Source of the DNA: Lachnospiraceae bacterium AM48-27BH
GTDB lineage: Bacteria > Bacillota > Clostridia > Lachnospirales > Lachnospiraceae
Length of the DNA stretch: 64,000 bases
Direction of reading: 5' to 3'
Assembly (NCBI GenBank): GCA_003478355.1
Contig: QUFC01000010.1
Coordinates: forward strand, 1-64,000
How positions within the stretch are numbered: the stretch's first letter is position 1; the number at the start of each line of letters is the position of its first letter. The notes under the pieces are model-generated. The model ran no database searches. It saw nothing but the letters and a program-made list of their open reading frames with translations, and was not told the origin of the DNA. Shown here one piece after another: positions 23,344 to 33,598 of the stretch. Both the position numbers and the translations under genes were made by a program.

Positions 23344-24872
23344 CGTAGCCGGTGGCTTTCCCGTGCAATCATACAGCACGCGATTGACATGTTTCACTTC
23401 ATTAACGATTCTGCTGGACACAACTCCAAGCACCTCCCAAGGCAGCTCCGCCGCCTCAGCAGTCATAAAATCAATGGTATTTACTGCTCTTAAAGCAATG
23501 GCGTAATCATAGGTTCTCTCATCGCCCATAACACCTACGGAACGCATATTGGTCAGTGCTGCAAAATACTGTCCAACGGAACGATCCAGTCCAGCCTTAG
23601 CAATCTCCTCGCGGTAGATGGCGTCTGCTCCTGTACCATTTTTACCTTCTCAGGAGTGACTTCACCGATGATACGAATTCCAAGTCCCGGGCCTGGGAAT
23701 GGCTGACGAAATACTAATTTCTCCGGGATTCCAAGCTCTAAGCCTACTTTGCGGACCTCGTCCTTGAACAAATCTCTTAACGGCTCGATGATCTCCTTGA
23801 AATCAACATAGTCCGGAAGTCCTCCTACGTTGTGGTGGGATTTGATCACCGCAGACTCACCGCCAAGACCACTCTCCACTACATCCGGGTAAATGGTTCC
23901 CTGTACCAGGAAGTCAACGGCACCGATTTTCTTCGCCTCTTCCTCAAAGACACGGATAAATTCCTCGCCAATGATTTTTCTCTTACGTTCTGGCTCCTCA
24001 ACACCTTTTAATTTGCCGTAGAAACGTTCCTGGGCATTGACGCGGATGAAGTTTAAGTTATATGGGCCGTTTGGTCCAAATACTTCTTCTACCTCATCGC
24101 CTTCATTTTTACGGAGCAGGCCATGATCAACGAATACGCAGGTCAACTGATCGCCCACTGCTTTTGCCAGCATAACGGCTGCGACGGAGGAATCAACTCC
24201 ACCAGACAGAGCACACAGAACTTTACCATTGCCAACCTTCTCACGGATCGCTTTGATGCTGTTCTCTGCAAATGCATCCATGGTCCAGTCGCCGGAGCAT
24301 CCGCATACATTGTATACAAAGTTGTGAAGCATCTTGCTTCCTTCCTGGGTATGCAGCACCTCTGGATGAAACTGGATGGCGTACAGGTTCTTCTCCTCCC
24401 ACTCAGCTGCTGCCACCGGGCAGTCTGGGGTATGAGCTACAATACGGAAACCAGGAGCGATTCTCTCAATGTAATCATTATGGCTCATCCAGCAGATCGT
24501 CTTTTCTGAAACATCGCTGAATAACTTACTGGTCTTATCCACGGTTACCTCGATTTTACCATACTCACGGACCGGGGCTTTGCACACGTTGCCGCCCAAT
24601 ACATGCTGCATTAACTGCGCGCCGTAGCACAGCCCAAGAACTGGGATACCCATCTCAAATAATTCTTTGCCGCAGGATGCTGCCCCCTCTTCATAGCAGC
24701 TGTTCGGACCTCCTGTCAGGATAATTCCCTTTGGATTCATGGCTTTGATCTGCTGGATATCAGTCTTATAAGAATAAATCTCACAATATACATGGTTTTC
24801 ACGAACACGTCTCGCTACCAACTGATTGTACTGTCCGCCAAAATCAATGACTACAATCTTTTCTCTGTTCAC
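23329..24872 (-). CDS. guaA: GMP synthase (glutamine-hydrolysing), one-base frameshift
   Basis: Converts XMP to GMP in purine synthesis. GTG 24872 follows CCAGGAGGAAAATCT. The glutaminase domain has [22 protein letters not shown] (catalytic Cys) and FHPEV. The ATP-pyrophosphatase has the P-loop [14 protein letters not shown]. The C-terminal dimerization part has [17 protein letters not shown]. The frame breaks after VQEQTP; the true C-terminus ([17 protein letters not shown] to KPPATIEFE) is in the next frame, ending at 23329. Adding one G in GGAGCAGACG (near 23629-23631) restores [18 protein letters not shown]. As guaA is normally needed for growth without guanine, a sequence error is likely. 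Its 3' end is the island integration site. Confidence 0.9.
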
Positions 24873-25178
24873 AGATTTTCCTCCTGGTTCTCTTGATGTT
24901 CATTCAGGCGGAAAAGCCGATCCTCTTTCTGCTAAGAACCTGCATCTGATGATCAGCCAATTCCGTCCGACTTTTGTTACAACGTATTATAACTATTCAA
25001 TACCTTCATAGTTACGAGCAAAAATCCATTCCAGACCAGCTTCGCTGATAGGATTTTGCTTTCCATCCTATGTGTTCTTACAGTCAGCGCAGCATGTGCT
25101 CAGACCTACTAAATAGTTACAACGTATTATACATAACTTCGCCCTATTGCACAAGTACCATTTCATTATTTCCAGAGC
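24873..25178 (-). promoter_or_regulatory. guaA upstream region with a 16-bp repeated operator-like element
   Basis: The 306-bp gap holds no gene. GTTACAACGTATTATA occurs twice (24976-24991 and 25116-25131), 140 bp apart. On the minus strand it reads TATAATACGTTGTAAC, so each copy contains a TATAAT box. The first copy extends to an imperfect 18-bp dyad (GTTA...TAAC), suggesting two promoters under one regulator. I do not recognise a purine riboswitch here. Confidence 0.5.
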
Positions 25179-26954
25179 TTACACGCCCGGTCCTATCTCC
25201 CTGGTCGTCTCGAACACTGCCTGATCCGGACCAGATGGTTTGCTCTCCGCTGCTGTGGTCTCTGACGGAGACGGTGCCGGTGAACTCTCTGCCGGATCTG
25301 GATGCGGTTCTGCCGCTGAGCTTTCTGACGGAGATGGCTGTGGGGAAGGTGCTGCTGCAGTCGTTGGCTCTGGAGCTGGAGAAGATGCTGGCGCAGTGGT
25401 CTCTGATGGTGCTGACGCTGCAGCTGTCGTTTCTGCCTGGGTCGGAGCTGCAGTTGTTTCCGCAGCCTTCGTCTCTGCCTGAGTATCCTTGGTACCTGTG
25501 GATGTACTCTTACTTCCTGTTCCATCCAGATGATAACAAAGCACCGGATCCCCTGTGGAAATGTTCTGGAAAATCACCTTTGCCACTGCAGGTGGCAGAT
25601 TCACGCAGCCGTGGGAACCATTGGTCATATAGATCTGCCCGCCAAAGGATGAACGCCATTTGGCATCATGCATACCAATATTTCCATTAAATGGCATCCA
25701 GTAGCTGACCGGTGTCCGGTAATTCTCGCCCTTTAAGGTGGCATCCTTCTGTTTATAAGTCAGTGGATAAGCGCCGGATGGTGTATCATACCCTTTTGCA
25801 TGGTTACCGGACACAAAATCTGACTCGATCACCAGTTTTCCATCCTTATAAAAGAACAGATGCTGAGCCGTCAAATTGATCTCCACATAAGTATTGCCGT
25901 AATCATTCGCTCCATGGCTGTTGGCTTTCTGGCTGTATACCGGCTCCCTGGTCTGGCTTTCCCCAGACTGGATAATGTCATATAACTGACTGGTTTCTTC
26001 TCCCTGGTTGATCTTCCAGCCATAAAACCCCTTGCTGATGGTGACGGTTTTTCCATAACTGGTATTTAGTGTCTTGCTCTTATAAGCAGTGTCATATTTC
26101 GATGCCAGTCCCTTCACATAAGCTGCTACCTGATCCCGGTCCAGCAAAACAGTCGTTCCATCTGCCCCTACAGAGATCCACTGGGAAATCATATCTCCGC
26201 CAAGAGTTTCCCGGCTATCACTAAACTGATAGGTCACCGTCATATTGACATAGCGGTTTAGTTTATCCGCCAACGCCTGCAACCCTTCATGATCCGATGT
26301 GATCTCTGGTTTTTCATAGGCGTCTAACTCTTCCAGATCCAGTTCCTTACTTAGATTGTCGATGGCATGGGCGATTCCTTCTGTCAGAACGTCTTTCTTT
26401 AACAGATTCCCCTGTTCTTCCGGAACGATCGAAAATCCGCTGCCCGGCTGGTACTCCGACATATAAGCATCTGCCGGAGCTTTGGCATAATCTTCTCGCA
26501 GACAGACTAAACCGTCGATTTTTTCTGACAGCTTTGTTTTATCATAAGCGATCATGGTTGGGATTTCATATTCAGTCTTCTTAGAGCGGTGACTGAACCA
26601 CTTCATCGGTTCCTGAGCCGCCAGATAGTTCTCTAAGCTTCCGTCAAACTCTGATTTTAAGTCGATTTCCGCACCGAAGATTTCCTCGGTATCACCACCT
26701 CTCTCCTTTAAAACCAGGCTATAGCCCTGGATTCCGGATGCAATCATCTCTTTCACCTGATCCACGGTCTTTTTGGATACATCCATGCCGTTGATCACCG
26801 TATTGGGGAAAAAGACATGGTTATACTGCTGCGCCTGATATACATAATAACCAATCCCACTGCCTGCACACACGACCAGCACTGCCGCCGCGATGGCCAC
26901 CGCTTTTACCGGAAATGGTTTCTTTTTTCTGCTTCTTGGCTGTTTTTCATTCAT
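25179..26954 (-). CDS. L,D-transpeptidase with peptidoglycan-binding domains
   Basis: About 591 residues from ATG 26954 (TAGGAG upstream). A short basic N-terminus is followed by one membrane helix (about residues 18-40). A large extracellular part with tandem peptidoglycan-binding-4-type domains comes next. The YkuD catalytic domain (about residues 340-480) has HDAKWRSSFGG and SHGCVNLP, with the nucleophilic Cys near residue 450. It makes 3-3 crosslinks or attaches proteins to the wall. The last about 110 residues are a low-complexity Ala/Thr/Ser/Pro/Glu tail ending EIGPGV. Its stop is 306 bp from guaA on the same strand. Confidence 0.88.
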   Translation of the reverse strand: MNEKQPRSRKKKPFPVKAVAIAAAVLVVCAGSGIGYYVYQAQQYNHVFFPNTVINGMDVSKKTVDQVKEMIASGIQGYSLVLKERGGDTEEIFGAEIDLKSEFDGSLENYLAAQEPMKWFSHRSKKTEYEIPTMIAYDKTKLSEKIDGLVCLREDYAKAPADAYMSEYQPGSGFSIVPEEQGNLLKKDVLTEGIAHAIDNLSKELDLEELDAYEKPEITSDHEGLQALADKLNRYVNMTVTYQFSDSRETLGGDMISQWISVGADGTTVLLDRDQVAAYVKGLASKYDTAYKSKTLNTSYGKTVTISKGFYGWKINQGEETSQLYDIIQSGESQTREPVYSQKANSHGANDYGNTYVEINLTAQHLFFYKDGKLVIESDFVSGNHAKGYDTPSGAYPLTYKQKDATLKGENYRTPVSYWMPFNGNIGMHDAKWRSSFGGQIYMTNGSHGCVNLPPAVAKVIFQNISTGDPVLCYHLDGTGSKSTSTGTKDTQAETKAAETTAAPTQAETTAAASAPSETTAPASSPAPEPTTAAAPSPQPSPSESSAAEPHPDPAESSPAPSPSETTAAESKPSGPDQAVFETTREIGPGV

Positions 26955-27061
26955 TGTCACTCCTATCCCTCCGTTACAGCTGTTTCATTCCTGTACCTAG
27001 TATACTCAAATCTTTGTTCCTCTGTCCAGTAAGACAATCTTACGCATATCTTACGAAAAAA

Positions 27062-27892
27062 TTACTGTTTATTGCTTTCCCTAACCCGAAACTGCTTTCG
27101 ATACTGCGATGGAGTGGTGCCGGTCACGGATTTAAACACCCGGTTGAAATGGGTCAGATTGGAAAATCCGACTTCCCTGCTGATATCTGTGACATTACGG
27201 TTGGTTTCCATAAATTTGCGCTGTGCATTCATGATGCGCGTGACATTGATGTACCGAATGATCGTCGTATTAGTCACCTTCTTAAATTCCCGGCATAGGT
27301 AATACGAACTGATGTAAAATTGCTTTGCCAGCATATCCAGATTGAGTTCTTCCTGATAGTGCATATGGATGTAGCGGATCACTTCTCCGATCCTGCTGCT
27401 GTTTTCAGAAGCCCTCTCCGGATGTTTCTGTCTCAGGATCAACAAAAGCAGCACATTGATGATCCCCTGGTTAAATTCATCATGATGGAGTCCCGGATTG
27501 TTCTGCTCTTTTAAAAGAATTTCCATCAGACGGTGGATCTCCTGGCGTTCTCTGATATCCACCTGATAGACTCCGATCTCCTCCTTCAGTTCTGTCAGTA
27601 TGGAAGGCCACAGCACCTCCTCCGGAGTAAAATACAGCACCAGTCTTTTAAATGGGACATTCTTCTCCCCGTAGGAATGGTGCATCACATATGGTGGAAA
27701 GATCATAAACTCTCCCTGTTCCATATGATAGAGCTGATCCTCTACCATGTGAAAACGTTCCCCCGCCTCCAGATAATAGATTTCAAAATACTCATGATAA
27801 TGAGACTGGGACATATTGTCATTGACTCCCTGGATCCGTTCGCTGGCCGTTCCGAGTCCCTGGGCCATCATGATCCCCGCCTGATCGATCAT
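27062..27892 (-). CDS. AraC-family regulator, probable activator of the GH31-TRAP operon
   Basis: 276 residues from ATG 27892 (AAAGGAGAAGG upstream; the frame is open to 27916). An N-terminal cupin sensing domain (SHYHEYFEIYYLEAGERFHM...GEFMIFPPYVMHHS) precedes two C-terminal helix-turn-helix motifs (LDMLAKQFYISSYYLCREFKKVTNTT and VTDISREVGFSNLTHFNRVFKSVTGTTPSQYR). Divergent from the glycosidase gene with about 220 bp between them, the usual layout for a local sugar-responsive activator. Confidence 0.85.
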   Translation of the reverse strand: MIDQAGIMMAQGLGTASERIQGVNDNMSQSHYHEYFEIYYLEAGERFHMVEDQLYHMEQGEFMIFPPYVMHHSYGEKNVPFKRLVLYFTPEEVLWPSILTELKEEIGVYQVDIRERQEIHRLMEILLKEQNNPGLHHDEFNQGIINVLLLLILRQKHPERASENSSRIGEVIRYIHMHYQEELNLDMLAKQFYISSYYLCREFKKVTNTTIIRYINVTRIMNAQRKFMETNRNVTDISREVGFSNLTHFNRVFKSVTGTTPSQYRKQFRVRESNKQ

Positions 27893-28110
27893 ATCATCCT
27901 TCTCCTTTAACCTCATTCTTATGTATTGATTTTAATACACTTGTGCAAGAAATGTAAAGTATCTGTCTGAAATGTGCAATTTTTGTCTGGTTTTAATTAT
28001 GTTAATTATTTATCATATAATAGCAAACAGCAATTTTCATATTTTAAAATATCATATCACAAAAATACTCTAAAGTGAAATATGAACAATATTTAAGGAG
28101 GAACAGTTTC

Positions 28111-30612
28111 ATGAAGGTATGCACCAATGCACTGGCCGTAAAACAGGAAAACAACTATTTTTCTGTAACTACTAACTGCACTGAGATCCGGATCTTCTTT
28201 CTCACTGATCATGTGATCCGTATCAGAGCCGGATTTGATGGAGATTTCGCAGAAGAATCCTACAGTTTAGTCACAACTGCCTGGGAAGACAGAATGGATT
28301 CATTTTTAAAGGACTATAGAACAAGAATCAAGACTGCCCATGCAGTTTTAAAGGATGAAGCACATCAGGCAGTGATCCAGGGAAATGAGCTGAAAGTCGT
28401 TGTGGAAAAAGATCCATTCCGTATTTGTGTGTATGACAAGGAAGGAACGATGATCCACGCAGACATCGTAGACCTGGCTTATCGTGAGGACAGCAACCAT
28501 CGCAGGATCCACACCAGCCAGATCGAGGCTGACGATTGCTTCTATGGCTTTGGTGAAAAGAGCGGTGAACTGAATAAAGCCCAGAAATACATGGTGTTAA
28601 GCCCTGGTGATTCCATGGGATATGACCCAAAGGAAACGGATTCTCTTTACAAGCATATCCCGTTTTACATCAAATTAAATCAGACCACCAAAAAAGCCAC
28701 CGGATATTTTTATCACAGCACCTGGGAATGTGACTTTAACATGGGACGTGAAAAGCGCAATTACTGGCACCGCTACAGCAGCTATTCCACCAATGGCGGT
28801 GATATTGATCTCTTCCTCATCTCCGGTCCTTCCATCCGTCAGGTAATCGAGCGTTACACCGATCTCACTGGAAAATCCGCCATGCTTCCTAAATACGCTT
28901 TGGGATATCTCGGTTCTTCCATGTATTATCCGGAGTTAGAGGCAGACTGCGATGATGCGATCACGGAATTCATCGACACGACAAAAGAAGAAGGTATCCC
29001 GGTCGATGGTTTCCAGCTTTCCTCCGGCTATTGTGCCATCGAGACCGAAGAAGGCATCAAGCGCTGTGTATTTACCTGGAATAAGAAACGTTTTAAAGAT
29101 CCAAAAAACTTTTTCACACAGATGAAGCAAAGAGGCGTCTGCGTATCCCCCAACGTCAAGCCTGGCATGCTTTTGATCCATCCAAAGTTAGAAGAGATGA
29201 AGGCAAAGGGAATGTTCATCAAAGCGAGCGAGACAGACGAACCTGGTATCGGAACCTGGTGGGGCGGCAAAGGCATGTTTGTAGATTTTACCAGCCAGGA
29301 GACCAGAGACCACTGGAAAGAGATGTTGAAGGAACATGTCCTGGAATACGGCACAAGCTCTGTATGGAATGATAACTGCGAATATGACAGCATGGTTGAC
29401 AAAGACTGCCGCTGCTATTTTGAAGGAAAAGGCGGTACGATCGGACAGTTAAAATCGGTTATGTCCAACATCATGTGCCATATCAGCAATGAAGCCATCC
29501 ACGAAACCTTTGACAATACCCGTCCTTATGTGGTATGTCGTTCCGGACATGCCGGAATCCAGAGATATGCACAGACCTGGGCAGGCGACAACTTAACCTG
29601 CTGGGAATCCTTAAAATACAACATTGCTACCATCCTCGGAATGGGCTTATCCGGTGTTGCAAACCAGGGTTGTGATGTTGGCGGTTTCTACGGTGTTGCC
29701 CCAGAGGCAGAGCTGTTCGTCAGATGGATCCAGAACGGTATTTTCCAGCCTCGTTTTTCGATCCACTCCACCAATATTGACAATACCGTGACTGAACCAT
29801 GGATGTACAGTGGCTGCACCGACTATATCCGGACTGCGATCAACTTCCGTTACCGCATGTTCCCATATCTGTATTCTCTGATGGAACGTGCTCATGAATC
29901 CGGTCTTCCGATCATGGAAGCCATGTGCAGTGCTTTCCAGAATGATCCGAACTGTTACGAGGAAGGTGTCGATTTCATGTTCGGTGATTCCCTGCTTGTA
30001 GCAAATGTTGTAGAAAAGGGTGCTAAAACCAGAAAAATCTATCTGCCGGAAGGCCATGTGTTCTACGATTTTTATACCAGAACCCCTTATCACGGTGGTC
30101 AGACAATCGAGATCCCGGTAGACCTCGGAAGCATTCCTCTCTTTGTTAAGGGCGGTGCGATCATTCCGATGGCCACCAATCAAATGAAGAATCTTATGAC
30201 AGAGCAGCCAGAAGGACTCTCCATCCTCTGTGCACCTGACCAGGATGCTTCCTTTGTGCTGTATGAGGATGACGGTATTTCCATGAACTATGAAAAGGGT
30301 GAATATTTAAAGACCTTGATCACGATGTCTGCCGGAGAGCGTACAGTCCTTTCCTTCCAGCATGAGGGCTCCTACTGCACCTCCATTAAGGCCATGGCTT
30401 TGGATGTGATCCACAGAGAAAAAGCTCCATACTGGATCACCGTTGATAATCAGGAGATTCCGCATTTCCTTCACAGAAGAAAATTCGAGGAGGCAGACTG
30501 CGGCTGGTACTATAGCCAGACTTTAAAATCCGTACAGGTGAAATATCCAAATCCGAAAAAAGACTATCAGGTTGTTGTTTCCTTTGAGCAGTTTGATCTG
30601 ATCGGTATGTAA
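28111..30612 (+). CDS. Glycoside hydrolase family 31
   Basis: 833 residues from ATG 28111, preceded by TTTAAGGAGGAACAGTTTC; the frame is open to 28075. No signal peptide, so cytoplasmic. N-terminal galactose-mutarotase-like domain, then a TIM barrel with the nucleophile in SVWNDNCEYD (about residue 420) and acid/base in QTWAGDN (about 492), then a beta domain (VLYEDDG). GH31 enzymes are retaining alpha-glycosidases (alpha-glucosidase, alpha-xylosidase, sulfoquinovosidase and others). WNDNCEYD differs from the WNDMNEP of common alpha-glucosidases, so substrate is open. First gene of an operon with dctPQM, implying the substrate or product is taken up by the TRAP system. A TATAAT at about 28014-28019 is the probable -10. 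Confidence 0.88.
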   Translation: MKVCTNALAVKQENNYFSVTTNCTEIRIFFLTDHVIRIRAGFDGDFAEESYSLVTTAWEDRMDSFLKDYRTRIKTAHAVLKDEAHQAVIQGNELKVVVEKDPFRICVYDKEGTMIHADIVDLAYREDSNHRRIHTSQIEADDCFYGFGEKSGELNKAQKYMVLSPGDSMGYDPKETDSLYKHIPFYIKLNQTTKKATGYFYHSTWECDFNMGREKRNYWHRYSSYSTNGGDIDLFLISGPSIRQVIERYTDLTGKSAMLPKYALGYLGSSMYYPELEADCDDAITEFIDTTKEEGIPVDGFQLSSGYCAIETEEGIKRCVFTWNKKRFKDPKNFFTQMKQRGVCVSPNVKPGMLLIHPKLEEMKAKGMFIKASETDEPGIGTWWGGKGMFVDFTSQETRDHWKEMLKEHVLEYGTSSVWNDNCEYDSMVDKDCRCYFEGKGGTIGQLKSVMSNIMCHISNEAIHETFDNTRPYVVCRSGHAGIQRYAQTWAGDNLTCWESLKYNIATILGMGLSGVANQGCDVGGFYGVAPEAELFVRWIQNGIFQPRFSIHSTNIDNTVTEPWMYSGCTDYIRTAINFRYRMFPYLYSLMERAHESGLPIMEAMCSAFQNDPNCYEEGVDFMFGDSLLVANVVEKGAKTRKIYLPEGHVFYDFYTRTPYHGGQTIEIPVDLGSIPLFVKGGAIIPMATNQMKNLMTEQPEGLSILCAPDQDASFVLYEDDGISMNYEKGEYLKTLITMSAGERTVLSFQHEGSYCTSIKAMALDVIHREKAPYWITVDNQEIPHFLHRRKFEEADCGWYYSQTLKSVQVKYPNPKKDYQVVVSFEQFDLIGM

Positions 30613-30634
30613 GTTAGAAAGGGGATATTAGAAA

Positions 30635-31657
30635 ATGAGAAAAATTGCAGCAATCGCAGCCGCTCTGAGCCTGACTCTGTTCAGCCTTACCGGCTGTACA
30701 CAAAGCGGTGCGAAAACAAGCGCAGAAGCAACCGCACAAAACCCATTGGTGCTGACACTCGCCCACGGACTCAGTGAAACACACACAGTTCATATTGCCA
30801 TGACTGAATTTGCGAACATGGTCGAAGAACGCACAAATGGAAGAATCCAGGTCCAGATCTTCCCAAACGGACAGCTTGGATCTGAAAATGAAAATATGGA
30901 GCAGCTGATGTCCGGTGTCATCTCCATGACCAAGGTGTCCGCTCCTGGTCTTGCAACCTACAACGAAGCCTACCACACCTTTGGACTTCCATATATTTTT
31001 GACAGTACTGAGGATTTCTATCACGTTATGGACTCTGACCAGATGCGCGATTTCTTTTTCTCCTCCGGAGATGACGGTTTTGTAACTCTGACCTACTACA
31101 CCTCAGGTGCCCGTTCTTTTTACACCAAGAATAAGGCGATCCGCAAACCAGAGGACCTCAAGGGCTTAAAGATCCGTGTACAGGATATGAAATCCCAGAC
31201 TGATATGATGAAAGCACTCGGTGGTATCCCGGTTGCAATGTCTTATGGTGATGTATACACCTCCCTGCAGACCGGAATCATCGATGGAACCGAAAATAAT
31301 GAAACCGCCCTCACAACCGGAAAACACGGCGAGATCTGCAAGGTCTATTCCACAGACCAGCATGCCATGATCCCTGATGTTATGGTCATGAGTGAAAAAG
31401 TATGGAAAAACATCAGCCCGGAGGATCAGCAGATCATCCTTGAAGCCGCTCGCGAATCAACAGAGCAGCACAAGATTGCCTGGGATGCTGCGATTGATCA
31501 GGCAATTGAGGAAGCAAAGACCACCATGGGTGTCGAATTTGTCAATGATGTAGACAAGGAAGCCTTTCGTGAAGCAACAAGCGGTATGATCAGTGATTAC
31601 TGCGAGCAGTACCCTGGTGTTAAAAAGCTTCTTGATATCATTGATTCCGTCGAATAA
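30635..31657 (+). CDS. dctP: TRAP transporter solute-binding protein
   Basis: 340 residues. Lipoprotein signal with lipobox SLTGC (Cys21). The DctP fold is clear: LTLAHGLSETHTVHIAMTEF, IQVQIFPNGQLG and LKGLKIRVQDMKSQTDMMKALGG, where the Arg of LKIRVQ is the usual carboxylate-binding residue in this family. That implies an acidic ligand. AGAAAGGGGATATTAGAAA precedes the start, 22 bp after the GH31 stop. Confidence 0.9.
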   Translation: MRKIAAIAAALSLTLFSLTGCTQSGAKTSAEATAQNPLVLTLAHGLSETHTVHIAMTEFANMVEERTNGRIQVQIFPNGQLGSENENMEQLMSGVISMTKVSAPGLATYNEAYHTFGLPYIFDSTEDFYHVMDSDQMRDFFFSSGDDGFVTLTYYTSGARSFYTKNKAIRKPEDLKGLKIRVQDMKSQTDMMKALGGIPVAMSYGDVYTSLQTGIIDGTENNETALTTGKHGEICKVYSTDQHAMIPDVMVMSEKVWKNISPEDQQIILEAARESTEQHKIAWDAAIDQAIEEAKTTMGVEFVNDVDKEAFREATSGMISDYCEQYPGVKKLLDIIDSVE

Positions 31658-31668
31658 GGAGGTTTGTC

Positions 31669-32172
31669 ATGCGAGAATGTTTATCATTTATGAAAAAATG
31701 GATGACCCGTCTGTTAGCCGGCATCGCCACTGTGCTGCTGTCTATCATGACATTGCTGGTATTATACCAGGTATTTACCCGCTATATTTTAAATAATCCA
31801 GCCGCTTTTACTGAAGAGCTGGTACGTTATTTTCTGATCTGGACCGGCTTCATCGGTGCTGCCTATGCCTTCATTACCAGAGAGCATATGTGCCTGGTAT
31901 TGGTGCGTGACAGTTTAAGTCCATCCAGAAAACGGATCTTAATGACACTGATTGATGTTCTGATCCTGGTTTTCGCGATCTTTGTTATCACGATCGGCGG
32001 ATTCAAGCTGGCTTTAAGTGCGAAAAAAGTATACTCTGCACTTCTTGGCATTCCGAGAAGTCTTGTATATGCAATGGCTCCTGTCTCAGGAATCTTTATT
32101 ATTCTGGCTCAGATCATTAATATTTATGAAGACATTACCGGAATCACTGTTGAAGGAGGAACTGAATCATGA
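31669..32172 (+). CDS. dctQ: TRAP transporter small permease
   Basis: 167 residues with four predicted membrane helices. YQVFTRYILNNPAAFTEELVRYFLIW is the DctQ signature (FxRY...WxEExxR-like). It starts with TAAGGAGGTTTGTC 11 bp after dctP and overlaps dctM by 4 bp. Confidence 0.9.
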   Translation: MRECLSFMKKWMTRLLAGIATVLLSIMTLLVLYQVFTRYILNNPAAFTEELVRYFLIWTGFIGAAYAFITREHMCLVLVRDSLSPSRKRILMTLIDVLILVFAIFVITIGGFKLALSAKKVYSALLGIPRSLVYAMAPVSGIFIILAQIINIYEDITGITVEGGTES

Positions 32173-33470
32173 GTATCGGACTTACTACCGTTCTTTTATT
32201 TGCGGTATTTGGCCTGCTTCTGTTTTTAAGCTGCCCAATCTCCGTAAGCATCGTCATCGCATCCATTGTGACTGCCATGTCTACCCTGTCATGGGATCAG
32301 ATCACATTTATCACCATGCAGAAGATGAACAGCGGCGTAGAGAGCTTCTCTCTGCTTGCCATCCCCCTGTTCATCCTGGCCGGAAACATCATGAACAACG
32401 GCGGTATCGCACGCCGTCTGGTAAACTTTTCCAAGCTTTTTGTTGGCTGGATCCCAGGCTCACTGGCTCAGGCTAATATCGTCGGAAATATGCTCTTTGG
32501 TGCTTTATCCGGTTCTTCCGTTGCTGCCGCATCTGCTATGGGAGGCTGTATCTACCCGATCCAGAAGGATGAGGGTTACGATCCAGCATTTGCAACTGCT
32601 GTCAATATTGCCTCTGCCCCTACTGGTCTTTTAATCCCCCCAACCAGTGCATTCATCGTCTACTCCACCGTAGCAGGCGGCGTATCCATCTCAACCCTGT
32701 TTATGGCCGGCTATGTTCCGGGCATCCTTATGGGTCTGGGTTCCATGGCAGTTGCATTTATTTATGCCAAAAAGCATAAATATCCTACTTCCGGAAAAAC
32801 CCCTGCAAAAGAAGCCTTAAAAGTCACTCTGGAAGCAATCCCAAGTCTGCTTCTGATCGTGATCGTCATCGGCGGTATTGTGGGCGGTATTTTCACTGCA
32901 ACCGAAGGTGCAGGCATCTGCGTTCTTTATTGCCTGATTCTCTCTATCTGTTACCGGAGCATCACTGTAAAATCCTTTACAAAAATCCTGGTAAACAGTG
33001 CCTGCACCAGCGGTATCATCCTGTTTTTGATCTCCGCATCCTCTGCCATGTCCTTTGTCATGGCATACTCCGGAATCCCTGCTGCCATCTCCACCGGCCT
33101 CATGTCCATCTCCACAAACAAATATGTGATCTTCCTGCTGATGAACATCATCCTCATGGTAGTCGGTATGTTCATGGACATCACGCCTGCAATCCTGATC
33201 TTTACACCAATCTTCCTGCCGATCGCACAGAGTCTCGGAATGAGTGATATCCAGTTTGGCGTTATGCTGATCTTCAACATGTGCCTTGGAAACATTACAC
33301 CGCCTGTCGGCTCTGTTCTGTTCGTCGGCTGTGGAATCAGCAAGATCAGTATCGAAGAAGTAACAAAAACTCTGCTTCCTTATTTTGCAGTCCTGTTTCT
33401 TCTGTTATTAGCAGTTACTTATATCCCTGCCTTATCTTTAGGTATCCCTACATTAATGGGACTTATTTAA
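32169..33470 (+). CDS. dctM: TRAP transporter large permease
   Basis: 433 residues, about 12 membrane helices. LLAIPLFILAGNIMNNGGIARRLVNF, GALSGSSVAAASAMG, and GNITPPVGSVLFVGC are DctM hallmarks. With DctPQ it forms a sodium-driven secondary importer. GAAGGAGGAACTGAATC precedes ATG 32169. The operon ends at the terminator 33498-33548. Confidence 0.92.
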   Translation: MSIGLTTVLLFAVFGLLLFLSCPISVSIVIASIVTAMSTLSWDQITFITMQKMNSGVESFSLLAIPLFILAGNIMNNGGIARRLVNFSKLFVGWIPGSLAQANIVGNMLFGALSGSSVAAASAMGGCIYPIQKDEGYDPAFATAVNIASAPTGLLIPPTSAFIVYSTVAGGVSISTLFMAGYVPGILMGLGSMAVAFIYAKKHKYPTSGKTPAKEALKVTLEAIPSLLLIVIVIGGIVGGIFTATEGAGICVLYCLILSICYRSITVKSFTKILVNSACTSGIILFLISASSAMSFVMAYSGIPAAISTGLMSISTNKYVIFLLMNIILMVVGMFMDITPAILIFTPIFLPIAQSLGMSDIQFGVMLIFNMCLGNITPPVGSVLFVGCGISKISIEEVTKTLLPYFAVLFLLLLAVTYIPALSLGIPTLMGLI

Positions 33471-33497
33471 TCCATTGGATTGGACGAAGTTTCCTAC

Positions 33498-33548
33498 AAA
33501 AAAGATCCTGGACAGCACATCCGATCGTGTGCTTTCCAGGATCTTTTT
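33498..33548. terminator. Bidirectional terminator after dctM
   Basis: AAAAAAGATCCTGG pairs with CCAGGATCTTTTT around an inner AGCACA/TGTGCT stem. It has A-run and T-run on both sides, so it can serve dctM and the convergent mscL remnant. Confidence 0.85.
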
Positions 33549-33598
33549 CTAATTCATCAGATTATTCAAATAATCCCTCATAAATATTCAGGACCTGA

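Noticed and set aside
24873..25178. Purine riboswitch upstream of guaA
   Set aside because: The conserved loop sequences of purine aptamers are not recognizable; the repeated TATAAT-containing element explains the region better.
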